Below, one piece after another: positions 44,635-53,188 of a DNA stretch of 64,000 nucleotides. The DNA comes from Kribbella catacumbae DSM 19601 (GTDB taxonomy: Bacteria > Actinomycetota > Actinomycetes > Propionibacteriales > Kribbellaceae). The stretch's first letter is position 1. Each line of letters begins with the position of its first letter. The stretch lies in the NCBI RefSeq assembly GCF_000372465.1, contig NZ_AQUZ01000011.1, positions 1 to 64,000 of the forward strand, given 5' to 3'. Made by a program: the position numbers and the translations under genes. Under the pieces are notes generated by a model. The model did not search any database. It was not told the DNA's origin and was given only the letters and a program-made list of their open reading frames with translations.

Positions 44635-45879
44635 ATGACCATCGAAATCCACAAGGACCTCGATCGAATCCCGGACGACTTCATGCAGAGGCCGTACGAG
44701 ATTCTCGAGCCCTACCGGAAGGCCGGCCGCGTGCATCACGTGGTCTTCCCGCACGGAGCCGACGTCTGGCTCGTCACCCGGTACGCCGACGTACGCGCCC
44801 TGCTGCAGGACCCCCGGGTGAGCAAGGACGGGACGCGGATGAACGAGATGTTCGCCCGCCACACCGGCACCTACGTCGAGGACGAGCACCCCGACGTCGG
44901 CTTCGACGACGAGTTGTCCCAGCACATGCTGAACACCGACGCGCCGCGGCACACCCGGCTGCGCTCGCTGGTGAGCAAGGCCTTCACACTGAAGCGGATG
45001 GAGAACTTCCGCGACCGGATCGAGGAGCTCGTCGGTCAGTACCTGGACAAGCTCGAGGGCCGCGACGACGTCGACCTGGTCACCGAGTACGCCCAGCCGC
45101 TGCCGATCGTGATCATCTGCGACGTACTCGGCATCCCGTTCGAGGACCGGGAACGGTTCCAGCAGTGGGCGGTCGAGCTGGTCGGTGCCGGCCACCCGCC
45201 GGAGGTGGTCGAGAACGCCTCGAAGAACGTGCAGGAGTACGGCCACGCGATCATCGAGATGAAGCGCAAGAACCCCGGCGACGACATGGTCAGCGCGATG
45301 ATCGAGGGCAACCCGGACGGCGACCGGCTGACCGACGACGAACTCGTCGCGATGATCTTCCTCTACACGGTGGCCGGCCACATCACCTCGCAGCACACGC
45401 TGTCGAACTCCATCCTCAGCCTGCTCAGCAACCCCGACGCGATGGAGCGGCTGCGCGGCGACCTGTCGATCATGCCGCACGCGATCGACGAGCTGATGCG
45501 GTACGACGGCGGGGTCGGCGTGGCCACCTTCCGGTTCTCCCTGGAGGACATCGAGATCGGCGACACCGTGGTGCCGGAGAACAGCATCCTGGCGCTGTCG
45601 ATCCTGTCGGCGCACCGGGACGAGGAGCAGTACACGAACGCGAACAAGCTGGACCTGGACCGCCATCCCAAGGGCGTGCTCGGGTTCGGTCACGGTCCGC
45701 ACTTCTGCATCGGCCAGCCGCTGGCCAAGATGCAGACGAACATCGCGCTGACCCGGTTGCTGGAACGCTTCCCGGAGCTGCGGATGACCGCCGACGCGAG
45801 CTTCCTGGAGTGGGAGCCCAGCACACTGCTGCGCGGCATGCACCACCTGCCGGCCTCGACCCTTCCGCCGAAGTCCTAG
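44635..45879 (+). CDS. Cytochrome P450 with atypical I-helix
   Basis: Soluble bacterial P450 of 414 residues. Heme loop FGHGPHFCIGQPLA with ligand C358; ExxR pair E286/R289 (ELMR); NTDAPRHTRLRSLVSKAFT of the C helix. The I-helix reads AGHITS (247-252): the acid of the usual AGxE/D-T pair is isoleucine I250 while T251 is kept. Loss of that acid often goes with unusual oxidation or non-monooxygenase chemistry in P450s. Alone on its strand, between the MFS gene and a terminator. Likely a tailoring oxidase of the cluster, needing a ferredoxin encoded elsewhere. Confidence 0.94.
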   Translation: MTIEIHKDLDRIPDDFMQRPYEILEPYRKAGRVHHVVFPHGADVWLVTRYADVRALLQDPRVSKDGTRMNEMFARHTGTYVEDEHPDVGFDDELSQHMLNTDAPRHTRLRSLVSKAFTLKRMENFRDRIEELVGQYLDKLEGRDDVDLVTEYAQPLPIVIICDVLGIPFEDRERFQQWAVELVGAGHPPEVVENASKNVQEYGHAIIEMKRKNPGDDMVSAMIEGNPDGDRLTDDELVAMIFLYTVAGHITSQHTLSNSILSLLSNPDAMERLRGDLSIMPHAIDELMRYDGGVGVATFRFSLEDIEIGDTVVPENSILALSILSAHRDEEQYTNANKLDLDRHPKGVLGFGHGPHFCIGQPLAKMQTNIALTRLLERFPELRMTADASFLEWEPSTLLRGMHHLPASTLPPKS

Positions 45880-45897
45880 GCCCTCAGGCAAAGGAAA

Positions 45898-45928
45898 CGC
45901 CGCTCCAGCCGATTCGGCTGGAGCGGCG
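45898..45928. terminator. Perfect 15-bp hairpin terminator
   Basis: CGCCGCTCCAGCCGA (45898-45912) and TCGGCTGGAGCGGCG (45914-45928) pair fully with one unpaired base between; a short TT follows. It lies between the convergent P450 and binding-protein genes and can stop both. Confidence 0.88.
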
Positions 45929-45951
45929 TTCTCGTTGCCGGGGGGAGTGGA

Positions 45952-47742
45952 TCACTCCTCGACGTAGTACCAGTCCTCGGGGTTGATCAGGCCGTACGGG
46001 TTGACCGGCTGGACGCCGTGCAGGTTCTTCGCGACCTCGAACATCCGGTTCGGGAAGCCCGGCGACCAGATCGTCGGCACCTGCTCGGCGAGGTAGTCCT
46101 GGTACTCGTACAACGCCTCCGGGTCGTCACTGTGCACGGTCCGGTCGATCAGCTCGTCGGCCTTCGGGTCGGAGTAGTCGCCGAAGTTGCTGCCGCCGCC
46201 GGTGCGGAACAGCATCTCGCCGGTCAGGTGGCCGTAGTACGACCAGCCGCCGTTCCAGGTGTTGATCTCCCACAACCGCTTGGCCGGCTGGTTCGGGGCG
46301 TGGTCCTCGGCCACCATCACCGAGCCGTAGACCGGCTCCAGCTTCAGCTCGATCCCGGCCTTGCCGGCGTCCTCCTTGAAGATCTCCAGCAGCCGGAGCA
46401 GCGCGTCCTTGCCCTCGACGTACCGGATCGTGAAAGACATCCGGTCGCCGATCTCGACGCCATCGCCCGCACAACCGGCGACCTCACCAGGCTGCACACA
46501 GCCGGCCGGCAGGGTGCTGGTGTCCCAGCCGTGCGCCTCGAGCAGCTCGTTGGCGGCCGCCGGGTCGAACGGCATCGGGTCCTTGAGCTGCTTCGGCGAC
46601 ACGTGCGGGTTCGCCGGCGACGGAGGGATCGGGCCGTCCATCCGGTAGGCGTTGCCGTTGAAGACCTCACTGATGATGCGGTCCTGGTCCAGGCACATCT
46701 GCAGCGCCTGCCGGACATAGGTGTGCTTGTAGATCGCCGCCGCGGTGGAGTCGTTGTCGAAGTTGAACGGCATGTACCTAACCACGAAAACGTCCTGCGG
46801 CACCACCCGGTACTGGTCGGCGAGCGGGTCCGGGCTGCCGTCGGTGATCTCCATCCCGGGCGGCAGGTAACCGATCTGGATCCCGTCCGGTGCGTCCGGG
46901 CCGGCCAGCAACCGCTCGTACATCAGCTCGTCGGTGTCGTTCTGCACCTGCCGGAACTCGGCCAGGTGCGGCTTGTTCGGACCGGAGTACTGCTCGTTCG
47001 GAACGAAGGTCACCATGCCGTCGACGGTGTAGCTCTTCAGCCTCCAAGGGCCGTTGACCACACTCCACACCGGACTGTCCGCCCAGCCACCGCGGTGCAG
47101 GTTGGCCTCCTCGGTCCAGTCGCCGTTCTCCGACACCAGGTAGTCGTAGACGGCCGGGATGTCGTCCTTGTCGAAGGACGCCCGCGCCGGTCCGTCCGCC
47201 GTCCGGTCCCAGGCCTTCGGCATCGGGGTGATCAGCGACAGCTGGTTCATCTCCACCCAGGTCTTGGAGTAGACCTCGTCGAAGGTGAACCGGACCTTGT
47301 CCTCGGCAACCTTCTCGTACGACGACAGGTTGTCCGGGAAGTAGCCCGGCACGTAGTACCCGAGCCGGTCGCCCTTGACCGCCATCATGTTCACCCAGAA
47401 CATCACGTTGTCGGCACAGATCGGCTCGCCGTTGGACCACTGCCACGGCTTCAGCGTGACGGTGACGCTGAGCCCGTCGTCACTCCACTCGGGCGGGTAC
47501 GCCAGGCTGAGGTCGTAGTCGACCTCGGGCGCGCCCTCCTTGCCGAGCCAGAACAGCGGCCGGAACATCAGGATCTGGAACTCGTACAGGTTCCGGATGC
47601 CGATCCGTTCCCGGGGTGTGAACGGGAAGATGGCAGCGGGCGGGAAGCCGGGGTTGCAGGCCCAGGTGACAGTGCCACCCTTGATCGGCCGGCCGGCCCC
47701 GGACGGCTGGTCGGAGTGCTCGTCGGTCAACGCAGTGGACAT
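45952..47742 (-). CDS. Peptide-binding protein (SBP family 5) without signal peptide
   Basis: Protein of 596 residues with the DppA/OppA fold: GGTVTWACNPGFPPAAIFPF, LKPWQWSNGEPICADNVMFW, KVAEDKVRFTFDEVYSK, PFNFDNDSTAAAIYKHTYVR and the EINTWNGGWSYYGHLTGEML region. Its N-terminus, MSTALTDEHSDQPSGAGRPI, is polar with no hydrophobic core and no lipobox, and no alternative upstream start gives one. The ATG has AGAGGTGA 6 nt upstream, so the start is secure. The protein should therefore stay in the cytoplasm, unlike normal family members. No ABC permeases are nearby. Last gene of the hydrazine operon; a carrier or chaperone for a pathway intermediate is one guess. Confidence 0.85.
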   Translation of the reverse strand: MSTALTDEHSDQPSGAGRPIKGGTVTWACNPGFPPAAIFPFTPRERIGIRNLYEFQILMFRPLFWLGKEGAPEVDYDLSLAYPPEWSDDGLSVTVTLKPWQWSNGEPICADNVMFWVNMMAVKGDRLGYYVPGYFPDNLSSYEKVAEDKVRFTFDEVYSKTWVEMNQLSLITPMPKAWDRTADGPARASFDKDDIPAVYDYLVSENGDWTEEANLHRGGWADSPVWSVVNGPWRLKSYTVDGMVTFVPNEQYSGPNKPHLAEFRQVQNDTDELMYERLLAGPDAPDGIQIGYLPPGMEITDGSPDPLADQYRVVPQDVFVVRYMPFNFDNDSTAAAIYKHTYVRQALQMCLDQDRIISEVFNGNAYRMDGPIPPSPANPHVSPKQLKDPMPFDPAAANELLEAHGWDTSTLPAGCVQPGEVAGCAGDGVEIGDRMSFTIRYVEGKDALLRLLEIFKEDAGKAGIELKLEPVYGSVMVAEDHAPNQPAKRLWEINTWNGGWSYYGHLTGEMLFRTGGGSNFGDYSDPKADELIDRTVHSDDPEALYEYQDYLAEQVPTIWSPGFPNRMFEVAKNLHGVQPVNPYGLINPEDWYYVEE

Positions 47743-47770
47743 CCAGGTCACCTCTCGTGGGTTGAATCAG

Positions 47771-49027
47771 TCAGGTCGAGGCCGGCAGGGCCAGGCGTAC
47801 GTCGATCTGCCCGGCGAACTCGTACGCCGTCCGGATCGCCTCGTCGAAAGTCGGTCCGCTGGTACAGAGGAAGCCGAGGATGTTGTTGCCGTCCGGCGGG
47901 CGCCGGACCACGTCGCCCGGCTTCGCCGTGATCTTCAGGAAGAACACCCGGTCGGACTCGGACACCGTGGGCGGCACGGTGATCTCCTCGATCCGGCCAG
48001 GTCCGCCGATGAGACAGGTCCCGGCCAGATGCACACCGGTCGGGCGGTAGTGGTGCACGTCGGGCTTCATCCCGGCGGCGACGGCCATCGCGGCGCGGAT
48101 CGGGCAGTAGCCGGTGCTCAGCCTGGCGAAGTAGTCCAGCCCGCCACCACCAGGCCGTACGGCGATCTCCAGCAGGTGCGGTCTGCCCTCGTGGAAGCGG
48201 ACCTCGGCGTGCATCACGCTGCGCCGCAAGCCCTGCGCATGAGCCGCCAAGGTGACGACCTTGTGGACGGCGGCCAGGTCGTCGGTGCCGAGTACGGTCG
48301 GAGCCCGGTGCGCGTCGTCGTCGAAGGTGTCGCCCTCGATCGTGATCCGGTCGACGATCGAGCCCAGGTACACCTCGTCGTCCCAGGCGACCGCTTCGAT
48401 CTGCATCTCCTGGCCGTCCAGGAAGGACTCGACGAGCAACCCGTACGGCCCGAGGTCGATGCCGTCGGCCTCCATCTGGAACCACGACATCCGCGCCATC
48501 CCGCCGACCGCCTGCGGGAACCGGGTGCGCAGTTCGTCCGGTCCGTTGATCTTGAACACGAAGTTGCTCGCGGCACCTAAAGTCGGCTTGAGAATGATCG
48601 GGTAGCCGAACTCGTCCGCGGCCGCGAGCGCGGCGTCGACGTCCGGCACCAGCCGGAACTGGGGCACCGGAGCACCGCCGCGCTGCTGGGCCTCCCGCAT
48701 CAGCAGTTTGTTCCGGCTGATCCTGGCCGCGTCCAGGCCGACACCGGGCAGGCCGAGCGCCTCGGCCACCGCGGCGACCGTGAGCACCCCGGATTCGGAG
48801 AAGGTGAGCACGCCGTCGAACTGCTCGTCGGCGTGCCACTCGCGAGCGGCCGCGATGATGTGGTCGATGTGCTTGGAGCCGGCGACGCGGTAGCGCGCCG
48901 CCGGCCAGTAGTCCGGTTCGCCAAGTCCGTTGAGCACGAACAGGGTGCCGCCGAACTCCTCGACCTGGTGGTAGCGGGACTGGTAGTAGCCGGCGTTCTG
49001 CACGGCCTCCAGTGCGAGCAGTTTCAT
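47771..49027 (-). CDS. ATP-grasp ligase
   Basis: Protein of 418 residues. Pre-ATP-grasp start MKLLALEAVQNAGYY, substrate-lid region ISRNKLLMREAQQRGGAPVP, ATP site YPIILKPTLGAASNFVFKIN, LLVESFLDGQEMQIEAVAWD, and metal-binding HAEVRFHEGRPHLLEIAVRP GGGG with an E-x-A-x-R in place of the usual E-x-N. It should ligate a carboxylate and an amine. The ATG at 49027 abuts the end of a TnpB insertion sequence and has no ribosome site in front of it; the site probably now lies 1.3 kb away on the far side of the element. Expression may be reduced. Confidence 0.88.
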   Translation of the reverse strand: MKLLALEAVQNAGYYQSRYHQVEEFGGTLFVLNGLGEPDYWPAARYRVAGSKHIDHIIAAAREWHADEQFDGVLTFSESGVLTVAAVAEALGLPGVGLDAARISRNKLLMREAQQRGGAPVPQFRLVPDVDAALAAADEFGYPIILKPTLGAASNFVFKINGPDELRTRFPQAVGGMARMSWFQMEADGIDLGPYGLLVESFLDGQEMQIEAVAWDDEVYLGSIVDRITIEGDTFDDDAHRAPTVLGTDDLAAVHKVVTLAAHAQGLRRSVMHAEVRFHEGRPHLLEIAVRPGGGGLDYFARLSTGYCPIRAAMAVAAGMKPDVHHYRPTGVHLAGTCLIGGPGRIEEITVPPTVSESDRVFFLKITAKPGDVVRRPPDGNNILGFLCTSGPTFDEAIRTAYEFAGQIDVRLALPAST

Positions 49028-50369
49028 AGGATCGGTCGCGGGGAAACCCCATCCTTCAGGTCGGGGAGAAACCGCGACTGCCTCCCTTCGGTGATCGAGG
49101 ACTGTCGGTTCCGACTGATTGGATAGATTCCGTGTCCCGGTTCCGGCTGTATCCGACTGCCGCGCAGCAAGCTGCGTTGCTGGAGCAGTGCGGGCATGCC
49201 CGGTACGTGTGGAACCTGGCGCTTGAGCAGTGGTCGATGTGGACCCGCGACAAAGGCGCGACGCCGGGGTACGTCGAGCAGGCGAGGCAGTTGACCGGGG
49301 CGCGGGCTGTGTCCGGCTGGTTGCGGGCAGGCTCGCAGACCGTGCAGCAGCAGGCGCTGCGAGACTTCGACCAAGCCGTCAGGAACTTCTATGTAGGTAC
49401 CCACCAGCGGCCGACCTGGCGCAAGGCGGGGCTGCACGAGGGGTTCCGTATCGTCGGTTCCCAGGCGTCCCGGATCGTCAAGCTCAACCGGAAGTGGGCT
49501 GCGGTCAACGTGCCGAAGGTCGGTTGGGTGCGGTTCCGATTGTCGCGTGCCGTTCCCGCTGCGAAGTCGTACCGGGTCACTCGCGATCGGGTGGGGCGCT
49601 GGCATCTCGCGTTCGCCGTGATCCCGCAGCCGATCCCCGCGCCGGGTACGGGTGAGGTCGTCGGTGTGGACCGCGGCGTCACCGTGTCGGCGGCCCTGTC
49701 CACCGGCGAACTCCTGTCGTGCCCCGGTCTGTCGGATCGCGAACAGCATCGACTCAAGCAGTTGCAACGCCGCCTGTCGCGCTGCCGGCGTGGCTCCAAC
49801 CGCCATCGGCGGGTGAAGGCCGCGATCGCGAAGCTGCATGCCCGGGCCGGCGACCGTCGCAAGGATTGGGTGGAGAAGACCAGCACCGACCTGGCGCGGC
49901 GGTTCGATGTCATCCGCGTCGAGGATCTGCGGATCGCCCAGATGACCAGGCGACCCAAGCCGAAACCCGATCCCGACCAACCGGGCGCGTACCTGCCGAA
50001 CCGTCGGCGCGCCAAAGCGGGTCTGAACCGGGGCATCCTGGCCAACGGGTGGGGTGACCTGGTGAAGCGTCTGGAGCGCAAGGCCAAGGGACGGGTCGAG
50101 AAAGTGAACCCTGCGTACACGTCGCAGACCTGTAGCGTCTGTGGGCATTGCGCACCGGAGAACCGTGAGAACCAAGCGGTGTTCCGGTGCGTAGCCTGCG
50201 GGCACCGGGCGAACGCGGATGTGAACGCGGCAGTGAACATCGCGGCCGGACGGGCCGTCAGCGCACGCCGAGAGACGCCGGTACGGGTCTCGCTGAAGCG
50301 TGAACCTCAACACGCTACCTCCACGTAGTAGTTGGAATCCCCGTCCCCTTGGGACAGGGAGGACGTCAA
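49028..50369 (+). mobile_element. TnpB-only IS200/IS605-like insertion sequence
   Basis: The element is bounded on the left by the start codon of the ATP-grasp gene (left flank ending TTTCAT) and on the right by GTCAA at 50365-50369. TCAA is the known type of right cleavage site in IS605 elements. The left end has a GGGG-AAA-CCCC hairpin (49040-49050); the right end has a stem-loop around GTCCC-CTT-GGGAC (50339-50362) of the kind that ends a TnpB guide RNA. It carries tnpB only; no tnpA transposase is present, so it depends on another copy to move. It inserted in the opposite direction to the host operon. Confidence 0.8.
49132..50328 (+). CDS. tnpB: TnpB, RNA-guided nuclease of IS200/IS605 group
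   Basis: Protein of 398 residues. N-terminal FRLYPTAAQQAALLEQCGHA and YVWNLALEQW are typical of TnpB. The split RuvC active site is complete: D180 (VGVDRG), E264 (IRVEDLRI) and D363 (ANADVNAAVN). The zinc ribbon has C334/C337 and C353/C356. TnpB uses a right-end RNA to cut DNA next to a short TAM, favouring retention of the element. GTG 49132 is the first reasonable start, though the frame stays open further upstream. Apparently intact. Confidence 0.93.
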   Translation: MSRFRLYPTAAQQAALLEQCGHARYVWNLALEQWSMWTRDKGATPGYVEQARQLTGARAVSGWLRAGSQTVQQQALRDFDQAVRNFYVGTHQRPTWRKAGLHEGFRIVGSQASRIVKLNRKWAAVNVPKVGWVRFRLSRAVPAAKSYRVTRDRVGRWHLAFAVIPQPIPAPGTGEVVGVDRGVTVSAALSTGELLSCPGLSDREQHRLKQLQRRLSRCRRGSNRHRRVKAAIAKLHARAGDRRKDWVEKTSTDLARRFDVIRVEDLRIAQMTRRPKPKPDPDQPGAYLPNRRRAKAGLNRGILANGWGDLVKRLERKAKGRVEKVNPAYTSQTCSVCGHCAPENRENQAVFRCVACGHRANADVNAAVNIAAGRAVSARRETPVRVSLKREPQHATST

Positions 50370-50389
50370 GGTCACTACTCCTCACCGAC
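50330..50389 (+). ncRNA. Putative TnpB guide (omega) RNA 3' end with guide
   Basis: The right end beyond tnpB forms a stem-loop (50339-50362) ending in GGACGTCAA; the next 16-20 nt, GGTCACTACTCCTCACCGAC, would be the guide. The RNA would start inside tnpB. The guide matches the rejoined empty site beside TTTCAT by construction. Confidence 0.55.
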
Positions 50390-51523
50390 CGCGGCGAGCT
50401 GTCGCGGCCTGTCGATCGAGTCGAGGCCGGTCGGACGGGGGGTTGCACCCACGGCGCGATCGGCGATCGCCCGCGCGATCTGCGGTGCGAACTTGAAGGA
50501 CATCCCGCCGCAGGCCGCGAACGCCAACACCCTGCCCGCGCCGTACTCCGTCAGCAGTGGTCCGCCGTGCGTCCGCTCGGCCAGATAGAAGCCGTCGCTG
50601 GCGCCGACGACAGCCGCTGGATCGAAGGCCGGCAGCAGCCTTGAGAACACACCGATGAGGTGTTCGCGCCACTTGTCGGGCGTGACTCGGTCGGACATCT
50701 CGTCGACCGGCCGGCAGGCGCTCGCGGCACTCAACCGCATGGGTGCGTCCGACTGCGGTACCGACGGCATCAACCAGGCGTCGCGGGCAGGGCCGAGACC
50801 AAGCACAGCGGGCATCCCGGCCCAGTCCCGTCGCGAGGTGGGCGGCCGGTACGACAGCACGCTTTGCCGGTAGAGCGTCAAGTCCGAGCCGACGGCAGTC
50901 GGTAGCAGCTCCCGGGACCAGGGCCCGGCCGCCACCACCACCCGGTCGGTGGTTCGGGTCTCGCCATCGGCAAACCGGATCATCGCGGCCTCGCCGGACT
51001 GGGACACCGCGACGGCTTGCCGGTGTGGGTGCAGCCGAACCCGCGACTGGGCGCCCAGCCAATGGGCCATCGCCACCAGCGCATGGTCGGCCAGCACGAC
51101 GCCGGCCGTCGCCTCCAGCACGGCTGCGGTTCCGGCCGGGAACCGGATCCGCGGATACCAGGTGGCCAGGTCCTTTGGCGACAGTGCCCAGGCCTTCGCG
51201 CCGGCCGTGGTGAGGAGTGCGAGCTCGGCCGGTGTGTCCTGCTCCGGCATCGCCGTGAGCGCCCCGGTCGGATGGTAGAAGCGCGTGCCGATCAGGCACT
51301 CGACATCCATCCAGCCCGCATGCGCGCCAGCGGCCGCCAGCGTCAACGTCGGTACGCCGCGGTGCAGCGCGCGAACCACCCGGAGCCGATCGTTCGACGT
51401 GGCCGCCGGTGAGGGGATCGGACCGGCGTCCACGAGATCGACCTGGTGCTCACCGCCCGCGCGAACGCACTCGATCGCGGTGAGCAGTCCGATCACGCCA
51501 CCGCCGACCACAGTGATCCGCAT
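50375..51523 (-). CDS. FAD-dependent amine/D-amino-acid oxidase-family enzyme
   Basis: Protein of 382 residues of the DAO family. FAD site MRITVVGGGVIGLLTAIECV, GTRFYHPTGALTAMP, VVVAAGPWSRELLP, and the C-terminal FAD contact GRVLAFAACGGMSFKFAP. In the known hydrazinoacetic acid route, an FAD enzyme of this kind cleaves the lysine-glycine hydrazine to release hydrazinoacetic acid. It starts 6 nt after the MetRS-like gene ends, so the two are one transcript. Its stop lies only 6 bp from the insertion sequence, and its last bases (GGTGAGGAGTAG) double as the probable ribosome site of the next gene. Confidence 0.88.
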   Translation of the reverse strand: MRITVVGGGVIGLLTAIECVRAGGEHQVDLVDAGPIPSPAATSNDRLRVVRALHRGVPTLTLAAAGAHAGWMDVECLIGTRFYHPTGALTAMPEQDTPAELALLTTAGAKAWALSPKDLATWYPRIRFPAGTAAVLEATAGVVLADHALVAMAHWLGAQSRVRLHPHRQAVAVSQSGEAAMIRFADGETRTTDRVVVAAGPWSRELLPTAVGSDLTLYRQSVLSYRPPTSRRDWAGMPAVLGLGPARDAWLMPSVPQSDAPMRLSAASACRPVDEMSDRVTPDKWREHLIGVFSRLLPAFDPAAVVGASDGFYLAERTHGGPLLTEYGAGRVLAFAACGGMSFKFAPQIARAIADRAVGATPRPTGLDSIDRPRQLAAVGEE

Positions 51524-51529
51524 CGGCGA

Positions 51530-53188
51530 TCACCCACCTCCGGCGAGATCCCCGCCGGTCGGCTCGGCGGTCAGCAGTGGCGGTGCGAAGGGCGTGACCT
51601 CGGTGATGTCGAACGCTCCGGCGACGAGCAACCCGGCGTCCGGCGTACCGTCGAAGACGCCGGCTTCGCGGGCCGCTTCCGTGAGGTCGATCAGGATCGG
51701 TGAGGCGAGCGCGAGCAGTGCTTTCACCTCGCAGAACAGGTCACCCCAGGCTTCGGGTTGCTCGTCCAGGGCGGTGCCGTCGAGTGCTGCCGCAACCCGT
51801 CGCAGCCGGTCGATCTGGACCAGCACGGTGTCGGCCGAACGGTTCAGGTTGAACGTCGGCATCTCGTAGCAGAGGTTGAACCGCTCCAGCATGGCGACGA
51901 CCCGGCCCCGCGCGGCCGGCGAGACCGGCAGCTTGGCGCTGTCGTCGCCGGCGTTGGCGATCGCCTTGGCCAGAGTGCCGGCCAGCTGGTTCCACGGGCC
52001 GATCAGCCGGTCTTCGGCCATCTTGTCCAGACCGGCCCGGCTGAAGGTGGACCGCTGGTACTCCGGTGCCGTCAGCGCCAGGTAGAGCCGGGCGACGTCA
52101 CGCGGGACCTCCTTCAGCAGCTCCTGCGGTGTCAGCACGTGCCGCTTGCTGGTGGAGAACTTCGAGCTCTCCAGCTCGTAGAACTCGTTGTTGATAATGG
52201 ATTCCGGGAGGGAGTACTTGTCGCCGTGCGCCATCAGCATCGCGATGTGCGGCAGGCAGAAGTAGTAGGCGTTGTCGAAACCGAGGAAGTGCACGATCCG
52301 CAGGTTCTCGGCCTTGCGCCACAGCTCCCCGGGCACGGTGTCCCGGCCGAGCTTGCTGGCGGCGTACGACGTGGTGAACATGCCGGCCGGGATGAGTTCG
52401 AGCCAGGCGTTGAGCACCTGGCCGGGCACCTCAGGGAACGGCGCCTGGACGCCCCAGTTCAGCGGGAACGTGATCGGGATGTCCTGCAGCGGGTGGGAGA
52501 GCAGCTCGGCGATCATCTGCCGAACGTGCGGCCGCCGGTGCTCGGCCAGCGACTCGTGGTACGCCGCCAGCCGCTCGCGGTACTCCTCCAGCGGCAGCAC
52601 CATGATGGTGGCTTCGCGGTAGGTCAGCTTGTCGTTCGGGTCGATCGTGGAGTGCGGGTTGATCAGCTGGTCGAAGTTGTTCGGGTGGCAGCAGGTCTCG
52701 CACAGGCCACCGCGGCTGCTGCTCAGGCAGACCGGGCAGTCGCCCTCGATCAAGCCCTCGACCATGAACTCGCCGGTGCGCTCCAAATAGGGCAGCCGGA
52801 CCGTCTTCAGCCGGAACACTCCGGCGGCGTGCAGGGCACTGAAGTACTGCAGCACAGTCGCCTTGTACGTCGAGTCGAACGGGCCGAAACCGTCGTACGA
52901 GATGCCGATCGCCTGCAGGGCTTCCTGGATCTGGGCCGTTGAGCGCTTGCAGAGCTCCTCCGACGTGATCCCTTCCCGGGCGGCCGAGGCGACCACGTAG
53001 GTCTGGCTGTCGTCGGTCTCGGTGGTGAAGATGACGTTGCGGCCGCGCGCCCGCTGGTAGCGCGCATAGATGTCGCCGGCCAGGTACGGACCGGCGATGT
53101 GGCCGAGGTGCATGCCACCGTTCGGGGTCGGGTTCGGCCCCAGGACGAGGACCGGACGGTCGTCGTCGGTGGGCAGCAGCTGGGTCAT
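51530..53188 (-). CDS. Methionyl-tRNA-synthetase-like ligase of hydrazine formation
   Basis: Protein of 552 residues homologous to class I MetRS: HLGH (27-30), zinc knuckle C151/C154/C163/C166, FSTSK (344-348) in place of KMSKS, and a helical part resembling the anticodon domain. As a duplicate in a biosynthetic operon it is unlikely to charge tRNA for translation. In s56-p1 biosynthesis a MetRS-like domain fused to a cupin couples N6-hydroxylysine and glycine and forms the N-N bond. Here the two domains are separate genes that overlap by ATGA, cupin first. ATG 53188 is fixed by that overlap. Confidence 0.92.
   Translation of the reverse strand: MTQLLPTDDDRPVLVLGPNPTPNGGMHLGHIAGPYLAGDIYARYQRARGRNVIFTTETDDSQTYVVASAAREGITSEELCKRSTAQIQEALQAIGISYDGFGPFDSTYKATVLQYFSALHAAGVFRLKTVRLPYLERTGEFMVEGLIEGDCPVCLSSSRGGLCETCCHPNNFDQLINPHSTIDPNDKLTYREATIMVLPLEEYRERLAAYHESLAEHRRPHVRQMIAELLSHPLQDIPITFPLNWGVQAPFPEVPGQVLNAWLELIPAGMFTTSYAASKLGRDTVPGELWRKAENLRIVHFLGFDNAYYFCLPHIAMLMAHGDKYSLPESIINNEFYELESSKFSTSKRHVLTPQELLKEVPRDVARLYLALTAPEYQRSTFSRAGLDKMAEDRLIGPWNQLAGTLAKAIANAGDDSAKLPVSPAARGRVVAMLERFNLCYEMPTFNLNRSADTVLVQIDRLRRVAAALDGTALDEQPEAWGDLFCEVKALLALASPILIDLTEAAREAGVFDGTPDAGLLVAGAFDITEVTPFAPPLLTAEPTGGDLAGGG

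Noticed and set aside
49132..50328. Reading TnpB as a CRISPR Cas12 protein
   Set aside because: Length (398 aa), the zinc ribbon order and the IS605-type ends show a transposon-borne TnpB; no repeats or cas genes are nearby.
51530..53188. MetRS-like gene as an antibiotic-resistant housekeeping synthetase
   Set aside because: Possible in principle, but its 4-nt overlap with the cupin and its place between an N-hydroxylase and a DAO oxidase fit the hydrazine pathway much better.
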